A DNA stretch of 64,000 nucleotides from Tumebacillus flagellatus (GTDB taxonomy: Bacteria; Bacillota; Bacilli; Tumebacillales; Tumebacillaceae). The DNA lies in contig NZ_JMIR01000015.1 in NCBI RefSeq assembly GCF_000714935.1, positions 31,111 to 95,110 of the forward strand. Direction: 5' to 3'. Under the pieces are notes generated by a model that saw only the letters and a program-made list of their open reading frames with translations, had not been told where the DNA came from and searched no databases. The number at the start of each line of letters is the position of its first letter. The stretch's first letter is position 1. Made by a program: the position numbers and the translations under genes. This document shows, piece after piece, positions 35,540 to 43,147 of this stretch.

Positions 35540-36443
35540 GCTGCTCCCCCCTCACTTTGAAGTACAGCGCTTCCAAGTCGCGGTTGGTGATCACCGCTTC
35601 GTGCACCCACGATTTTTGCAAAATCGCTTGGAGCAACGGCGAGATTCCGTCCTTGTTCGGCAAGCGGAATTCCAACACTTCATCGCCGACGCGGCGCACC
35701 GATACGCCGGCGAAGCGGTCGGCATTGATCTGCAACCCCGTCTCGACGCGCAAGACCGTCTCCGTCACATACTTGCTTTCAATCTCGCGGTTCGTGCCCT
35801 GCTCGATCACTTTGCCGTACTCCATGAAGATAAACTCGTGGCACACCTCTTGAATCTGATGCAGCACATGCGAGCACAGCAAGATCGTCGTGCCCTCCGT
35901 ACGGTTCAGTTCGCGGATGTACTTCATGACCAGTTGGATGCCTTCCGGGTCGAGACCGTTGGTCGGCTCGTCGAGGAACAGCAGCTCCGGGCGGTGCAGA
36001 AGCGCTTTGGCGAGACCGAGGCGTTTCTTCATCCCGGTCGAGTACGTGCCCGCCAGTTTGTGCATGTGCGCGGTGAGGTCGAACTGCTCCAGCAGTTCGT
36101 AGAGGCGCTTCTGGTCGCGCACGCCGTAGAGCTTGGCGAAAAACTCCAAGTTCTGCAAGCCGGTCAATTCGTGGTACATGCCCGCCCCTTCGGTCAAGAT
36201 CCCGCTCTTGCGGCGGATCGGGTCGCCCTCGACGGCGGGGTTGTGCCCGCCGACGGAAATGCTGCCCGCGTCGGGCAAAATCACGCCGTTGAGCAAGCGG
36301 ATCATCGTGGTCTTGCCGGAGCCGTTCGGCCCGAGCAAGCCGACGATCTCGCCTCGGCGCACGGTGAAATTCATATCGTCCAGCACTTGCTGTGTGCCGA
36401 AACGCTTGGAGACTCCTGAGACTTCGATATAGGGAGAATTCAT
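35532..36443 (-). CDS. ABC exporter ATP-binding protein
   Basis: Energises the ABC-2 permease downstream. Complete nucleotide-binding domain: Walker A GPNGSGKTT, a Q-loop replaced by GILTEGAGMYHELTGLQNL (DrrA-type), signature YSTGMKKRLGLA, Walker B LLFLDEPTNGLDP, and switch His in LCSHVLHQIQ. A C-terminal domain of about 90 residues follows, as in DrrA/NatA-like ATPases. ATG at 36443 is chosen because GGGTGAGG lies before it and the earlier part of the frame lacks homology. Confidence 0.92.
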   Translation of the reverse strand: MNSPYIEVSGVSKRFGTQQVLDDMNFTVRRGEIVGLLGPNGSGKTTMIRLLNGVILPDAGSISVGGHNPAVEGDPIRRKSGILTEGAGMYHELTGLQNLEFFAKLYGVRDQKRLYELLEQFDLTAHMHKLAGTYSTGMKKRLGLAKALLHRPELLFLDEPTNGLDPEGIQLVMKYIRELNRTEGTTILLCSHVLHQIQEVCHEFIFMEYGKVIEQGTNREIESKYVTETVLRVETGLQINADRFAGVSVRRVGDEVLEFRLPNKDGISPLLQAILQKSWVHEAVITNRDLEALYFKVRGEQHE

Positions 36444-36578
36444 TGGCAACCTCACCCTTCGAGATTTAGACAATTCTCTAACAATCTAAGACGAGGATAT
36501 CACAGGATCGGCTGTTACACAAGGGAATTTCGGACACACTATCCCCGAGCCACTCTACTTTCAAAAGGAGGGAGAACG

Positions 36579-37292
36579 ATGGCACTCCTACGCAAGACCG
36601 GCATGGCGCTGACGGCGTTGACGTTGGCGGTCGGGTTGACCGGATGCGGCAACCACGCAAACCTTGGGGCTCGTGTGAACAACCTCGACCAACCGAGTGC
36701 ACGGGATGCCTCGCGCACGAACGTGCAGAGCGCCGGGGTGCAAGTGCGCCAGGACATCGGGCGCAAACTCGATACGATCAACGGCGTCCGCAACTCGACG
36801 GTGTTGGTGCAGGGCGGCAACGCGTATGTCGGGATGATCAACATCGGCAAAGAGCATCAGATGGACGCGGCGATGAAATCGGGGGATAACTGGAACGACA
36901 TGCCGTACGGGACACAGCAAAACCCGAAATCGGCAGCCGGGATGACGGTGCAGCAGATGCAGGCGGAGGGTCTCGACCCGGCGCATACGCATGACGGGCC
37001 GTACAGCACGATGAGCGGCAATATCGACGACGCGACGAAGAAAAAAGTCGATGCCATCGTGCGTGCCAACGTCAAGGGCGTACGCAATGTCTACCTCACA
37101 GGCAATGTGGATCACGTGCAAAAATTGAGCGGGTACAAACACTACATCTCGCGTGGCGGCAACATGAAGGCGCACCTGCAAGAGTTTAACCAATTCATCC
37201 GGCAATCATTTGGCACGAGCACGCCCGAGCAACAAAACCAACAGCTGCAAAACAACGCCCGCATCTCCCCCTCCCAACCCCGATACCCATAA
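36579..37292 (+). CDS. YhcN/YlaJ family sporulation lipoprotein
   Basis: Lipoprotein with signal MALLRKTGMALTALTLAVG and lipobox LTGC (Cys near residue 23). The mature part carries the YhcN/YlaJ domain: HDGPYSTMSGNIDDATKKKV, a variable linker, then VRNVYLTGNVDHVQKLSGY. Members are found in the forespore inner membrane and assist germination. The Gln/Asn-rich C-terminus (EQQNQQLQNN) is unstructured. GGAGGGAGAACG precedes the ATG. It stands alone and converges on the lysis module, sharing the intergenic hairpin. Confidence 0.9.
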   Translation: MALLRKTGMALTALTLAVGLTGCGNHANLGARVNNLDQPSARDASRTNVQSAGVQVRQDIGRKLDTINGVRNSTVLVQGGNAYVGMINIGKEHQMDAAMKSGDNWNDMPYGTQQNPKSAAGMTVQQMQAEGLDPAHTHDGPYSTMSGNIDDATKKKVDAIVRANVKGVRNVYLTGNVDHVQKLSGYKHYISRGGNMKAHLQEFNQFIRQSFGTSTPEQQNQQLQNNARISPSQPRYP

Positions 37293-37330
37293 AAAAGAGC
37301 GGCACCCCTCCTCCGGGCGTGCCGCTTCTC
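37291..37330 (-). terminator. Terminator at the end of the lysis transcript
   Basis: Hairpin AGCGGCAC / GTGCCGCT with a GC-rich loop. The T-run is on the minus strand (A-run 37291-37296), so it ends transcription from the holin side, about 155 bases after the holin stop. Confidence 0.65.
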
Positions 37331-37371
37331 CATGCATTCGTCCAAAAACCAAAGTACACTCACACATCCGC

Positions 37372-37480
37372 AAACCCTCAGGAAAGGGCTCGCGAGACTT
37401 CACCTCCAACAAGCCCCCAGGGAGAGGCTCACTGGCTTTCACATCGAGCAAACCCGCAGGGAAAGGCTCGCTCCTTACAT
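37372..37480. repeat. 39-bp tandem repeat, about 2.7 copies, open on both strands
   Basis: Units at 37372-37410, 37411-37449 and a partial from 37450. On the plus strand one frame reads K-P-x-G-(K/R)-G-S-x-x-F-T-S-x in each unit; on the minus strand one frame reads x-E-P-x-P-x-G-L-L-x-V-K-x. Differences fall mostly at positions silent in both. No good ribosome site starts either frame. It lies between the holin stop and its probable terminator. Confidence 0.7.
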
Positions 37481-37484
37481 AAAC

Positions 37485-37853
37485 TTACGCGACTTGTTCG
37501 GTGCCGCCGGGCTGTTGTTGCACTTGGAACTCCGACCAAGCCTTCTCGATCACGGCGCGAACTTCGGGGTACGTGACGTGGATGCCGTGGAAATCCGCAC
37601 GGTCGAGGACGTACTTGACCGCCTCATTAAGTTTCCCCGGCCCGTCAAACGTCGCAAACACGCGCTCGGCATAGTGGAACGCTTCGTTCCCCACCATCCG
37701 CAACCATTCCCGCTGTTGCGTCGTGCTGTGCTTCGTGTAATACTCCACCGCTTGCGCCTTCCACTTCTGCAACAACCCAATCGCCACAAACACCGCAATC
37801 TGCAACAGCAGCAACAGCGCATCATGCACCACGGTGTTCAACTGCAAATCCAT
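37485..37853 (-). CDS. Phage holin, LLH family-like
   Basis: Small membrane protein of 122 residues: short outside N-terminus, one strong hydrophobic helix at about 10-28 (DALLLLLQIAVFVAIGLLQK), then a long charged cytoplasmic part. This matches the phage LLH holin family in size and layout. Holins make membrane lesions that release endolysin. The gene is seven bases after an amidase gene with no secretion signal, the normal holin-endolysin arrangement. No other phage genes are visible, so this is an orphan module. Confidence 0.78.
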   Translation of the reverse strand: MDLQLNTVVHDALLLLLQIAVFVAIGLLQKWKAQAVEYYTKHSTTQQREWLRMVGNEAFHYAERVFATFDGPGKLNEAVKYVLDRADFHGIHVTYPEVRAVIEKAWSEFQVQQQPGGTEQVA

Positions 37854-37860
37854 CCTCTCC

Positions 37861-38640
37861 TCACCCCACCTTCGTCACGTTGACCGTCTGCGTCGAGCCG
37901 TCCCATTGCACCGAACAGCCGAGCAGTTCGGCGATCTCCCGCACCGGCACGTACGTCCGGCCGTCGATCAAGCGCCCCAATTCATGCAACGGCTTCCCGT
38001 CGAGCAACACGTGCACCGTTTCCGGCTCCAACGCAGTTGCCGGTTCCGCAGAACCCGCAACTTTCGGCTCGACATACACCGCACCGAGAATCCGGCACAG
38101 CGCTTTCGCCGCGCCCTCGGCTTGCAGGCGCAGAAACGCTTCACTCGCCAGTTTCTCTTCTTCCGCCGGACACGTGATAAACCCGCCCTCGATCAACACC
38201 GCGTCCATCATCGTGTCCCGCAGGACTTGAAAATCCCCGAAGTACACGCCGCGGTTCTTCTGCCCGCTGCTTGCCGCGATGCTTTGCGCGATCAACTCGG
38301 CCTTGTGATAGCAGGGCTTGTCCTTCTGCGACGGGTGAATCCACGCCGCCACCCCGAACACATCAGGGTTGCTCCCCGCGTCATAGTGCCACGACACGAA
38401 CAGATCGGCCGCATACGTGTTCGCCAGCATCGCCCGCGCTTTCAAATCCACGCCGACCGCGACATCCGGCACGCGCTCCGTATCGGTTTCGCGGGTCATC
38501 AACACCCGCACGCCCGAGCGCACCAGCGCATCGCGCAACAACAGCGAGACGCGCAAATTCACATCACTTTCCCGAAGATTCTGACCAAGAGCGCCAGAAT
38601 CGCGCCCGCCATGACCCGGGTCCAGCACCAACAATGCCAT
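37861..38640 (-). CDS. N-acetylmuramoyl-L-alanine amidase (endolysin-like) with C-terminal copper-amine-oxidase-like domain
   Basis: Cleaves the bond between muramic acid and the peptide stem. Amidase_3 fold with all zinc/catalytic residues: His10 (LDPGHGG), Glu24 (LRESDVNL), His85 (SWHYDAG) and Glu151 (LIEGGF). The C-terminal 60 residues (LLDGKPLHELGRLIDGR, TYVPVREIAELLG) form a Cu_amine_oxidN1-type domain, probably wall-binding. There is no signal peptide, as in endolysins. ATG at 38640 is chosen with AAGGAGG ten bases upstream. It lies between the second amidase and the holin. Confidence 0.9.
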   Translation of the reverse strand: MALLVLDPGHGGRDSGALGQNLRESDVNLRVSLLLRDALVRSGVRVLMTRETDTERVPDVAVGVDLKARAMLANTYAADLFVSWHYDAGSNPDVFGVAAWIHPSQKDKPCYHKAELIAQSIAASSGQKNRGVYFGDFQVLRDTMMDAVLIEGGFITCPAEEEKLASEAFLRLQAEGAAKALCRILGAVYVEPKVAGSAEPATALEPETVHVLLDGKPLHELGRLIDGRTYVPVREIAELLGCSVQWDGSTQTVNVTKVG

Positions 38641-38765
38641 GTTCAAACTTCCTCCTTCAATTGTTCTGACTTCAATTCTTCTGACTTTCCATCACCCACT
38701 CACTTACTTCCGTGCACAAACGTACTCGTTTCAGGGACAAGATTGCCCACGTAGTTAGAAAAAAA
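38641..38765. other. Gap between the two amidase genes
   Basis: Holds the ribosome site of the downstream amidase and a 15-base direct duplication (TTCAATTGTTCTGAC then TTCAATTCTTCTGAC, about 38657-38686). I see no terminator or promoter of quality. Confidence 0.4.
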
Positions 38766-39335
38766 TTATCTCGGCTGCAACGGCAGCATCTGTTTCAACA
38801 CATAGAGGATGCCTTCAGCGGCTCCTTGCGCTTGCAATTTCTGAAACTGCGGATTCACACAATCGGCCAATTCCTCCGGATGCGAGAGAAACCCGCCCTT
38901 GATCAACACGGACGGTGCCTCCACCGCGTTCAACACTTTATCCCGCATCTGGAACACGCCCAACGAGATTTGGTTGGTCACGCCCGAGATGCGTTCGCCC
39001 AACTGCTCAAAGATCATCATCTGCCACGGATCGGTGCAACGGCTCTCCACCCACAGGGAAAGCCCGCGCACGGTGGGGTCTTCCAGATAATCACAATGCC
39101 AAGACACGAACAGATCCGCTTGCTGCGCGTTGGCAAATTCGATTCGGCGCAACGCCGACATCTCCACGTCCTCCTCGCGGGTCATCAGCGCCCGCACGCC
39201 TTCCGCCTCCAGCAAGTCCCGCACTTGCAAACAGACAGCGAGGTTGACGTCCTTCTCTACAATGGCTCCCGAGCCAAACCCGTTCTCCCAGCCGCCATGA
39301 CCGGGGTCGAGTACTACGCGTGGTCTTACGATCAA
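38766..39335 (-). CDS. Amidase_3 domain protein with a substituted catalytic residue
   Basis: Same fold as the downstream endolysin but only 189 residues with no wall-binding domain. His13 (LDPGHGGWEN), Glu27 (VEKDVNL) and His80 (SWHCDY) keep the zinc site. The final catalytic Glu is Lys146 (VLIKGGFLSHPEE; codon AAG at 38898-38900), so hydrolysis should be lost or altered. It starts at TTG 39335 with AGGGAGG eight bases upstream. It is first gene of the lysis unit, behind the LexA-box promoter. It may be a decoy, an antagonist or a wall-binding cofactor; this is inference. Confidence 0.85.
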   Translation of the reverse strand: MIVRPRVVLDPGHGGWENGFGSGAIVEKDVNLAVCLQVRDLLEAEGVRALMTREEDVEMSALRRIEFANAQQADLFVSWHCDYLEDPTVRGLSLWVESRCTDPWQMMIFEQLGERISGVTNQISLGVFQMRDKVLNAVEAPSVLIKGGFLSHPEELADCVNPQFQKLQAQGAAEGILYVLKQMLPLQPR

Positions 39336-39385
39336 AACAATTGCCTCCCTTTGTCCCTTGACTGTCTCTTACATAAGAATGGATC

Positions 39386-39438
39386 AAAAAAAGACGCCAT
39401 GCCGCTCCACCGATCCCCTGGTGACTGACATGACGTCT
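39386..39438 (-). terminator. Leader terminator between the SOS promoter and the lysis genes
   Basis: The minus strand has AGACG-t-CATG / CATG-g-CGTCT (39392-39401 with 39429-39438), then seven T. It begins about 20 bases after the predicted start site and ends about 50 bases before the first amidase gene. It could be an attenuator, or the 3' end of a short RNA of about 75 bases. Confidence 0.6.
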
Positions 39439-39464
39439 GTATGTCTTGGAGTTTCGGTACCCCA

Positions 39465-39493
39465 AGAATAGCACATATGTTCGCATTACGCAA
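39465..39493 (-). promoter_or_regulatory. Sigma-A promoter of the lysis module, occluded by LexA boxes
   Basis: On the minus strand there is TTGCGT (39488-39493), a 17-base spacer and TATTCT (39465-39470). The spacer contains one LexA-like box, and another adjoins the -35 hexamer. Confidence 0.65.
39470..39483. promoter_or_regulatory. LexA (DinR) box A
   Basis: The minus strand reads CGAACATATGTGCT, 12 of 14 matches to the Bacillus SOS consensus CGAACRNRYGTTYG. It lies wholly between the -35 and -10 boxes. Confidence 0.65.
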
Positions 39494-39506
39494 GAACGTT
39501 TGTTCG
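39493..39506. promoter_or_regulatory. LexA (DinR) box B
   Basis: The minus strand reads CGAACAAACGTTCT, 13 of 14 matches to CGAACRNRYGTTYG. It abuts the -35 hexamer. Two further GTTCG half-sites follow at 39512-39516 and 39522-39526, spaced ten bases apart. Confidence 0.7.
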
Positions 39507-39530
39507 CATTTGTTCGTGTTTGTTCGCACC

Positions 39531-40184
39531 TCAGTCGAGCAGAATTTCCATCTGAATCTTGCCGCCCGACGTGTCGATGTTCTTCACCCGATAGACAGGT
39601 CCGCCGCCGCTCTTCTCCGAAAGCTTGACGTCCAGCAGATGCTGCTCCGGCTGGATGTGCACCCACTGCGGCCACGGCATGCCTTCCAGCACGCCGAACA
39701 GCGTCTTGAGCGGAATCGACCAATCACCGATCTTCGACTCTTCCGCCACCAAGCGCACGTCGCCGTTCGGTTGCACTTCCGGCTTCATCCAGATGCGTAT
39801 GTCCATCACGCGGCCGAAAAACGTCAGCTTCGAATCCACGCGCAGCAACTTCTGATCAAACCCGAGCTGCACCCCTTGGAGCGGCGTTTCTTTCTGTTGC
39901 AGCTGGCGGTCGACAAATTGGTTGATCGACGCCAGCGGCACCGTCGCTTGAATCGGAATGCCGCCGGCGGGCGGCGGACCGTTTGTGAGCCCTTTCGACT
40001 CCGAAACTCCCGGAGACGTAATCGAAAACCAGAAGTACATCGCGGCGGCGAGCACCGCCAGCACCAGCGCCGTCAGCACCCAAAACGCCGTCCGCCAAGG
40101 ATTTGTACGTAGTGCTTCACTTACTCGCAACGCGATGGGAACCGCCTCCTTTCCCCTGTCTGAAAAGTCTCTCCTATTGGACAA
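39531..40184 (-). CDS. YpmS family membrane-anchored protein
   Basis: Single-pass protein with a cytoplasmic basic start, a helix at about residues 32-54, and a 160-residue external domain (VPLASINQFVDRQLQQKE, then LLRVDSKLTFFGRVMDIRI) matching the B. subtilis YpmS family. The function is unknown; it may act at the cell surface. The frame opens at TTG 40184, but no ribosome site precedes it. AAAGGAGG at about 40145 suggests a start nearer residue 17-19 (TTG at 40130, although spacing is long). I keep the longer frame. Divergent from ygzB. Confidence 0.78.
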   Translation of the reverse strand: MSNRRDFSDRGKEAVPIALRVSEALRTNPWRTAFWVLTALVLAVLAAAMYFWFSITSPGVSESKGLTNGPPPAGGIPIQATVPLASINQFVDRQLQQKETPLQGVQLGFDQKLLRVDSKLTFFGRVMDIRIWMKPEVQPNGDVRLVAEESKIGDWSIPLKTLFGVLEGMPWPQWVHIQPEQHLLDVKLSEKSGGGPVYRVKNIDTSGGKIQMEILLD

Positions 40185-40243
40185 TCGGGAGAGAATCGGG
40201 TAGCATGTGTAGAGAATCGTTCGAATAGAAAGGATGGTTCACG

Positions 40244-40585
40244 TTGAGACTGAACCGTTTGCGCACCGTAGCGCTCGCGCTTATCTTTGCGGCATTTTTC
40301 ATCATGTACTTAGGCGTGTTCTCCGCTGCGATCCTCCCCTTCGCGCTGGTGATCGGGACGATCATGATCTTGGTGAGCGTGTTCATCTACTTCCGCGTCG
40401 GCGCCATGTCGATGAAGATCCCGACGCTGGAGTGCCCGAACTGCCATCGCATGACGAAAGTGATGGGGATGGAGGACGGGTGCATGTACTGCAACACTCC
40501 GATCCGCATCGAAATGGACGACGAAGAGAACCTCTTCGCTGTCCAGAACGGCGAAGTGCCGGTCAAGAAAACCGCCCGCCGCTGA
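40244..40585 (+). CDS. ygzB: UPF0295 zinc-ribbon membrane protein, YgzB family
   Basis: Small protein (113 residues) with two helices (about 8-30 and 33-52) and a cytosolic zinc ribbon, CPNC...CMYC (residues 65-84). Matches B. subtilis YgzB in length and layout. The role is unknown. The start is TTG at 40244 with AAAGGATGG eight bases before. It is monocistronic, ending at a perfect bidirectional terminator shared with nth. Confidence 0.9.
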   Translation: MRLNRLRTVALALIFAAFFIMYLGVFSAAILPFALVIGTIMILVSVFIYFRVGAMSMKIPTLECPNCHRMTKVMGMEDGCMYCNTPIRIEMDDEENLFAVQNGEVPVKKTARR

Positions 40586-40620
40586 ACGGGGGAGACAACT
40601 CCCCCTCCACTATGTATACG

Positions 40621-40658
40621 AAAAAAGACCGGGTCTATTCAGACGCCGGTCTTTTTTC
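40621..40658. terminator. Bidirectional terminator between ygzB and nth
   Basis: Stem AAAAAAGACCGG / CCGGTCTTTTTT with a 13-base loop. It lies just past the ygzB stop and overlaps the last codons of nth. Confidence 0.85.
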
Positions 40659-41328
40659 TCGTCCCCGCGCGCCCCAACCCTCGATAGTGTCGGCAAAACT
40701 CCGTCAACGCACACGTTCCGCACTTGGGATTGCGGGCGTCGCACACGCGGCGTCCATGCCAGATCAACCAATGATGCGCATCCGACCACTCGCGTTTCGG
40801 AATGCGCTTCGTCAATTGCTGTTCGACGACCAACGGATCGTCTCCGGCGGCCAGTCCGATGCGGTTGGAGACGCGAAGCACATGCGTATCGACCGCCATC
40901 GCCGGCACGCCGAACGCGTTGGAGAGCACGACGTTCGCCGTCTTGCGCCCGACACCCGGCAATTGCACCAAATCCTCCATTCGATCCGGCACGTCCCCTC
41001 CGTGGCGATCCATCAGCAGGCGGCAGGTTTCCAAGATGTTTTTGGCTTTGTTCTTATAGAGACCGATTTCACGAATCTCTTGCTCCAATTGCGCTTGCGT
41101 GAGGCTGCCGAGTTCCTCCGGTCCGGGATACTTCGCAAACAGCGGACCCGTGATCTGGTTGACTTTCTTATCGGTCGCCTGCGCCGAGAGAATCGTCGCG
41201 ACAAGCAGCTCAAACGGATTGCGAAAATCCAACTCGCAATGCGCGTCCGGATAGCATTCGCGCAGCGTATCGAGAATCTTGCGCGTCGGCACGCGCGGCA
41301 GAGCCGGGCGTTTCTTCTCTTCCGTCAT
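40639..41328 (-). CDS. nth: Endonuclease III
   Basis: DNA glycosylase/AP lyase that removes oxidised pyrimidines. The helix-hairpin-helix is LPGVGRKTANVV with the catalytic Lys. The catalytic Asp is in VDTHVLRVSNR. The 4Fe-4S loop is C-x6-C-x2-C-x5-C (CDARNPKCGTCALTEFC). Length 229 is normal, with a basic C-terminal tail (GTRKKTGV). The ATG overlaps the stop of the YunD-type nucleotidase as ATGA, so the two are coupled. Confidence 0.96.
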   Translation of the reverse strand: MTEEKKRPALPRVPTRKILDTLRECYPDAHCELDFRNPFELLVATILSAQATDKKVNQITGPLFAKYPGPEELGSLTQAQLEQEIREIGLYKNKAKNILETCRLLMDRHGGDVPDRMEDLVQLPGVGRKTANVVLSNAFGVPAMAVDTHVLRVSNRIGLAAGDDPLVVEQQLTKRIPKREWSDAHHWLIWHGRRVCDARNPKCGTCALTEFCRHYRGLGRAGTRKKTGV

Positions 41329-42758
41329 GCGCCCACCTCTTCAAAAAACCAGCGGTCCTCGACATACTCCCGATCTCTGCGCCGCACCAATTCCTGCGCC
41401 AACAACTCGCGCAAAAACGGCAACTGAAAGCGTGCCGAACGCCCTTGCTTAAACTCTTCAAACACAGGCGAGAAGTACAGATAATCGCAGATCGCAACGC
41501 TGTACCACGCGTCCGCTTCAATCGATACCCCGTCGTGCTCGGCGTGCAACTCAAATTGATACGCTCCGACTTCCACGGCGCGAATCCGCAAGCCCGACAC
41601 CTGCAAGCCGCCGATGTAGTGCCCGCGGAATCCATAGCCCTTGCCGACTTGCTCGAAGTAGCCCGGCAACAGCGATTTGCGCAGAACCGACAGCAACTGC
41701 GCTCCCGTGATCTCCACGATGCACGTGAGCGACGGCGAAGGAAAGCATGTCAGCAGATCCTGCTGCGTAAACGGCCCCGGCAACAGTCCGTGGTTGAACA
41801 TCCCGCCGTTGAGCAACGCGACATCCGCCCCCGACAACGCGCGCATTCCGTCGGTCAACAGATGCGCCAGCGGCGAGTTCCCCAGCAAGCGGTGCCCGAT
41901 CTCCTCCGGCAACTCCACGACGACTTGGCTCAATTCCTCCGCCGCCCGCTCTTGCCACTCGCTCAGCAAGCCGGTCAAGTCCTCGTCCGGAATCAGCTCG
42001 CGGTCGCGGGGAATCGCCCCGCCGCTGACGTTTTGCAGCGTGCGCGTCCCTTCGTCCCATTCGATCTCCACATGGCCGTAGAACGCGCCGTAACAGCCCG
42101 CTTGACAAATCCACGTGTTGCCGACCAATTCCGGCTCCGGTGTCACTTGGTGCGTGTGCCCGCCGAGGATCAAATCGATGCCCGGCACTTCCTCGGCGAT
42201 TTGGCGGTCGGCGCCCAAACCGAGATGAGAAAGCAACACGATCAGATCGGCGCCCTGTGCTTGAATCTCCGGCAGCAAGCGTTCAAACGTCGCGCGCGGA
42301 TGTTCGGCAAACACTCCGTGCATGTTGTAAAAATCAGAAAACGCAACCGTGACGCCAAACACCGCTACCCGCAATCCGCCGCGCTCAAACACCAGATACG
42401 GATCAAAAAACGGATACGCCTCGCGCGTTTCTTCATCAAACAAATTCGCAGCCAGCACCGGCGCGCCCGATTCACGCACCAAGTCCGGCCACGAGGTTTT
42501 CGGCAAGATCAAACCTTCGTTGTTGCCAAACACCCAGGCGTCATAACCCACCGCCCGCAGCAGCGCGGCGTTGGTGCGGCCGAGCGTCCCTTCCGTCTCC
42601 ATGCGTTTGCGGTCGGCGTGGTCGCCGATGTCGAACGTGAAAGCGATCTCCTCTTGCGCCGCAACGTCTGCCCGGTGGCGGCGCAGTTGGGTGGCGACTT
42701 GCAGATATTCTTCAAAGTGACTGTGCACATCGTTTGTATGGAAAAAGTGGACCTTCAC
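41325..42758 (-). CDS. Metallophosphatase/5'-nucleotidase family protein, YunD-like
   Basis: Calcineurin-like metallophosphatase plus 5'-nucleotidase C-terminal domain. Metal motifs: FFHTNDVHSHFEEY, FGNNEG, VLLSHLGLGADRQIA and LILGGHTHQ. The C-terminal domain (from about 290) has GADVALLNGGMFNHGLLPG. There is no signal peptide or LPXTG anchor, so unlike most relatives it should be cytosolic, as B. subtilis YunD appears to be. The start is GTG at 42758. Probably hydrolyses nucleotide or sugar phosphates; the exact substrate is unknown. Coupled to nth. Confidence 0.9.
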   Translation of the reverse strand: MKVHFFHTNDVHSHFEEYLQVATQLRRHRADVAAQEEIAFTFDIGDHADRKRMETEGTLGRTNAALLRAVGYDAWVFGNNEGLILPKTSWPDLVRESGAPVLAANLFDEETREAYPFFDPYLVFERGGLRVAVFGVTVAFSDFYNMHGVFAEHPRATFERLLPEIQAQGADLIVLLSHLGLGADRQIAEEVPGIDLILGGHTHQVTPEPELVGNTWICQAGCYGAFYGHVEIEWDEGTRTLQNVSGGAIPRDRELIPDEDLTGLLSEWQERAAEELSQVVVELPEEIGHRLLGNSPLAHLLTDGMRALSGADVALLNGGMFNHGLLPGPFTQQDLLTCFPSPSLTCIVEITGAQLLSVLRKSLLPGYFEQVGKGYGFRGHYIGGLQVSGLRIRAVEVGAYQFELHAEHDGVSIEADAWYSVAICDYLYFSPVFEEFKQGRSARFQLPFLRELLAQELVRRRDREYVEDRWFFEEVGA

Positions 42759-42825
42759 GACGCTTCCCCACTCCCCGCTCCGTTAAATCAACTGCTAGAA
42801 ATTTGTACCCTCTATCTTACCATAA

Positions 42826-42854
42826 CAAAAAAAGCCGCGCACCTGCGCGGTTTT
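42826..42854 (-). terminator. Terminator of the small acidic-protein gene
   Basis: Hairpin CCGCGC / GCGCGG with a 4-base loop, followed on the minus strand by seven T, immediately after the stop codon. Confidence 0.85.
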
Positions 42855-43023
42855 AGGACTCCGATGAATTGCGCGACCCGTTGTCGTTTTCATCTAGAGA
42901 CAACGTGGTCACCATCGTCGTATCGCCTTGCGCTTTCTCTTCTTGCGTCGCTTCCCGCTGCAGTTCATCGTCTTCCAGACCGGGTGCGATCGACGGTTCC
43001 TCGTGTCGATTATGATCTAACAT
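42853..43023 (-). CDS. Small acidic protein of unknown function (56 aa)
   Basis: Begins MLDHNRHEEPSIAPGLED and ends NGSRNSSES. It is very acidic and polar, has no hydrophobic segment or Cys, and is probably disordered. Support for being real: AGGAGGTG eight bases before the ATG, and a clean terminator right at the stop. I do not recognise a family. It lies between yunD and the membrane-cupin gene as its own transcription unit. Confidence 0.75.
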   Translation of the reverse strand: MLDHNRHEEPSIAPGLEDDELQREATQEEKAQGDTTMVTTLSLDENDNGSRNSSES

Positions 43024-43147
43024 TGCGGAACACCTCCTCGTTCCTATTATCGTCTGTACGCGAATGCAATATCCGACTCGATTTCGGCAATGATAACAGT
43101 GTTCTTCACCGCCACTTAGGATGTTAATTGAGGAAGGGGTTTCCGAT

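Noticed and set aside
34703..36443. ATPase-permease pair as part of the TetR-controlled exporter operon
   Set aside because: A strong terminator (34644-34680) and a perfect promoter (34614-34643) separate them.
37206..37451. Minus-strand frame covering the 39-bp repeats as a real gene
   Set aside because: It has no ribosome site, crosses the hairpin terminator and continues antisense into the YhcN gene. The repeat itself is reported instead.
37485..39335. Complete prophage around the lysis genes
   Set aside because: Flanking genes are ordinary chromosomal ones (yhcN-type, ypmS, ygzB, nth) and no structural, integrase or replication gene is present, so only an orphan lysis module is claimed.
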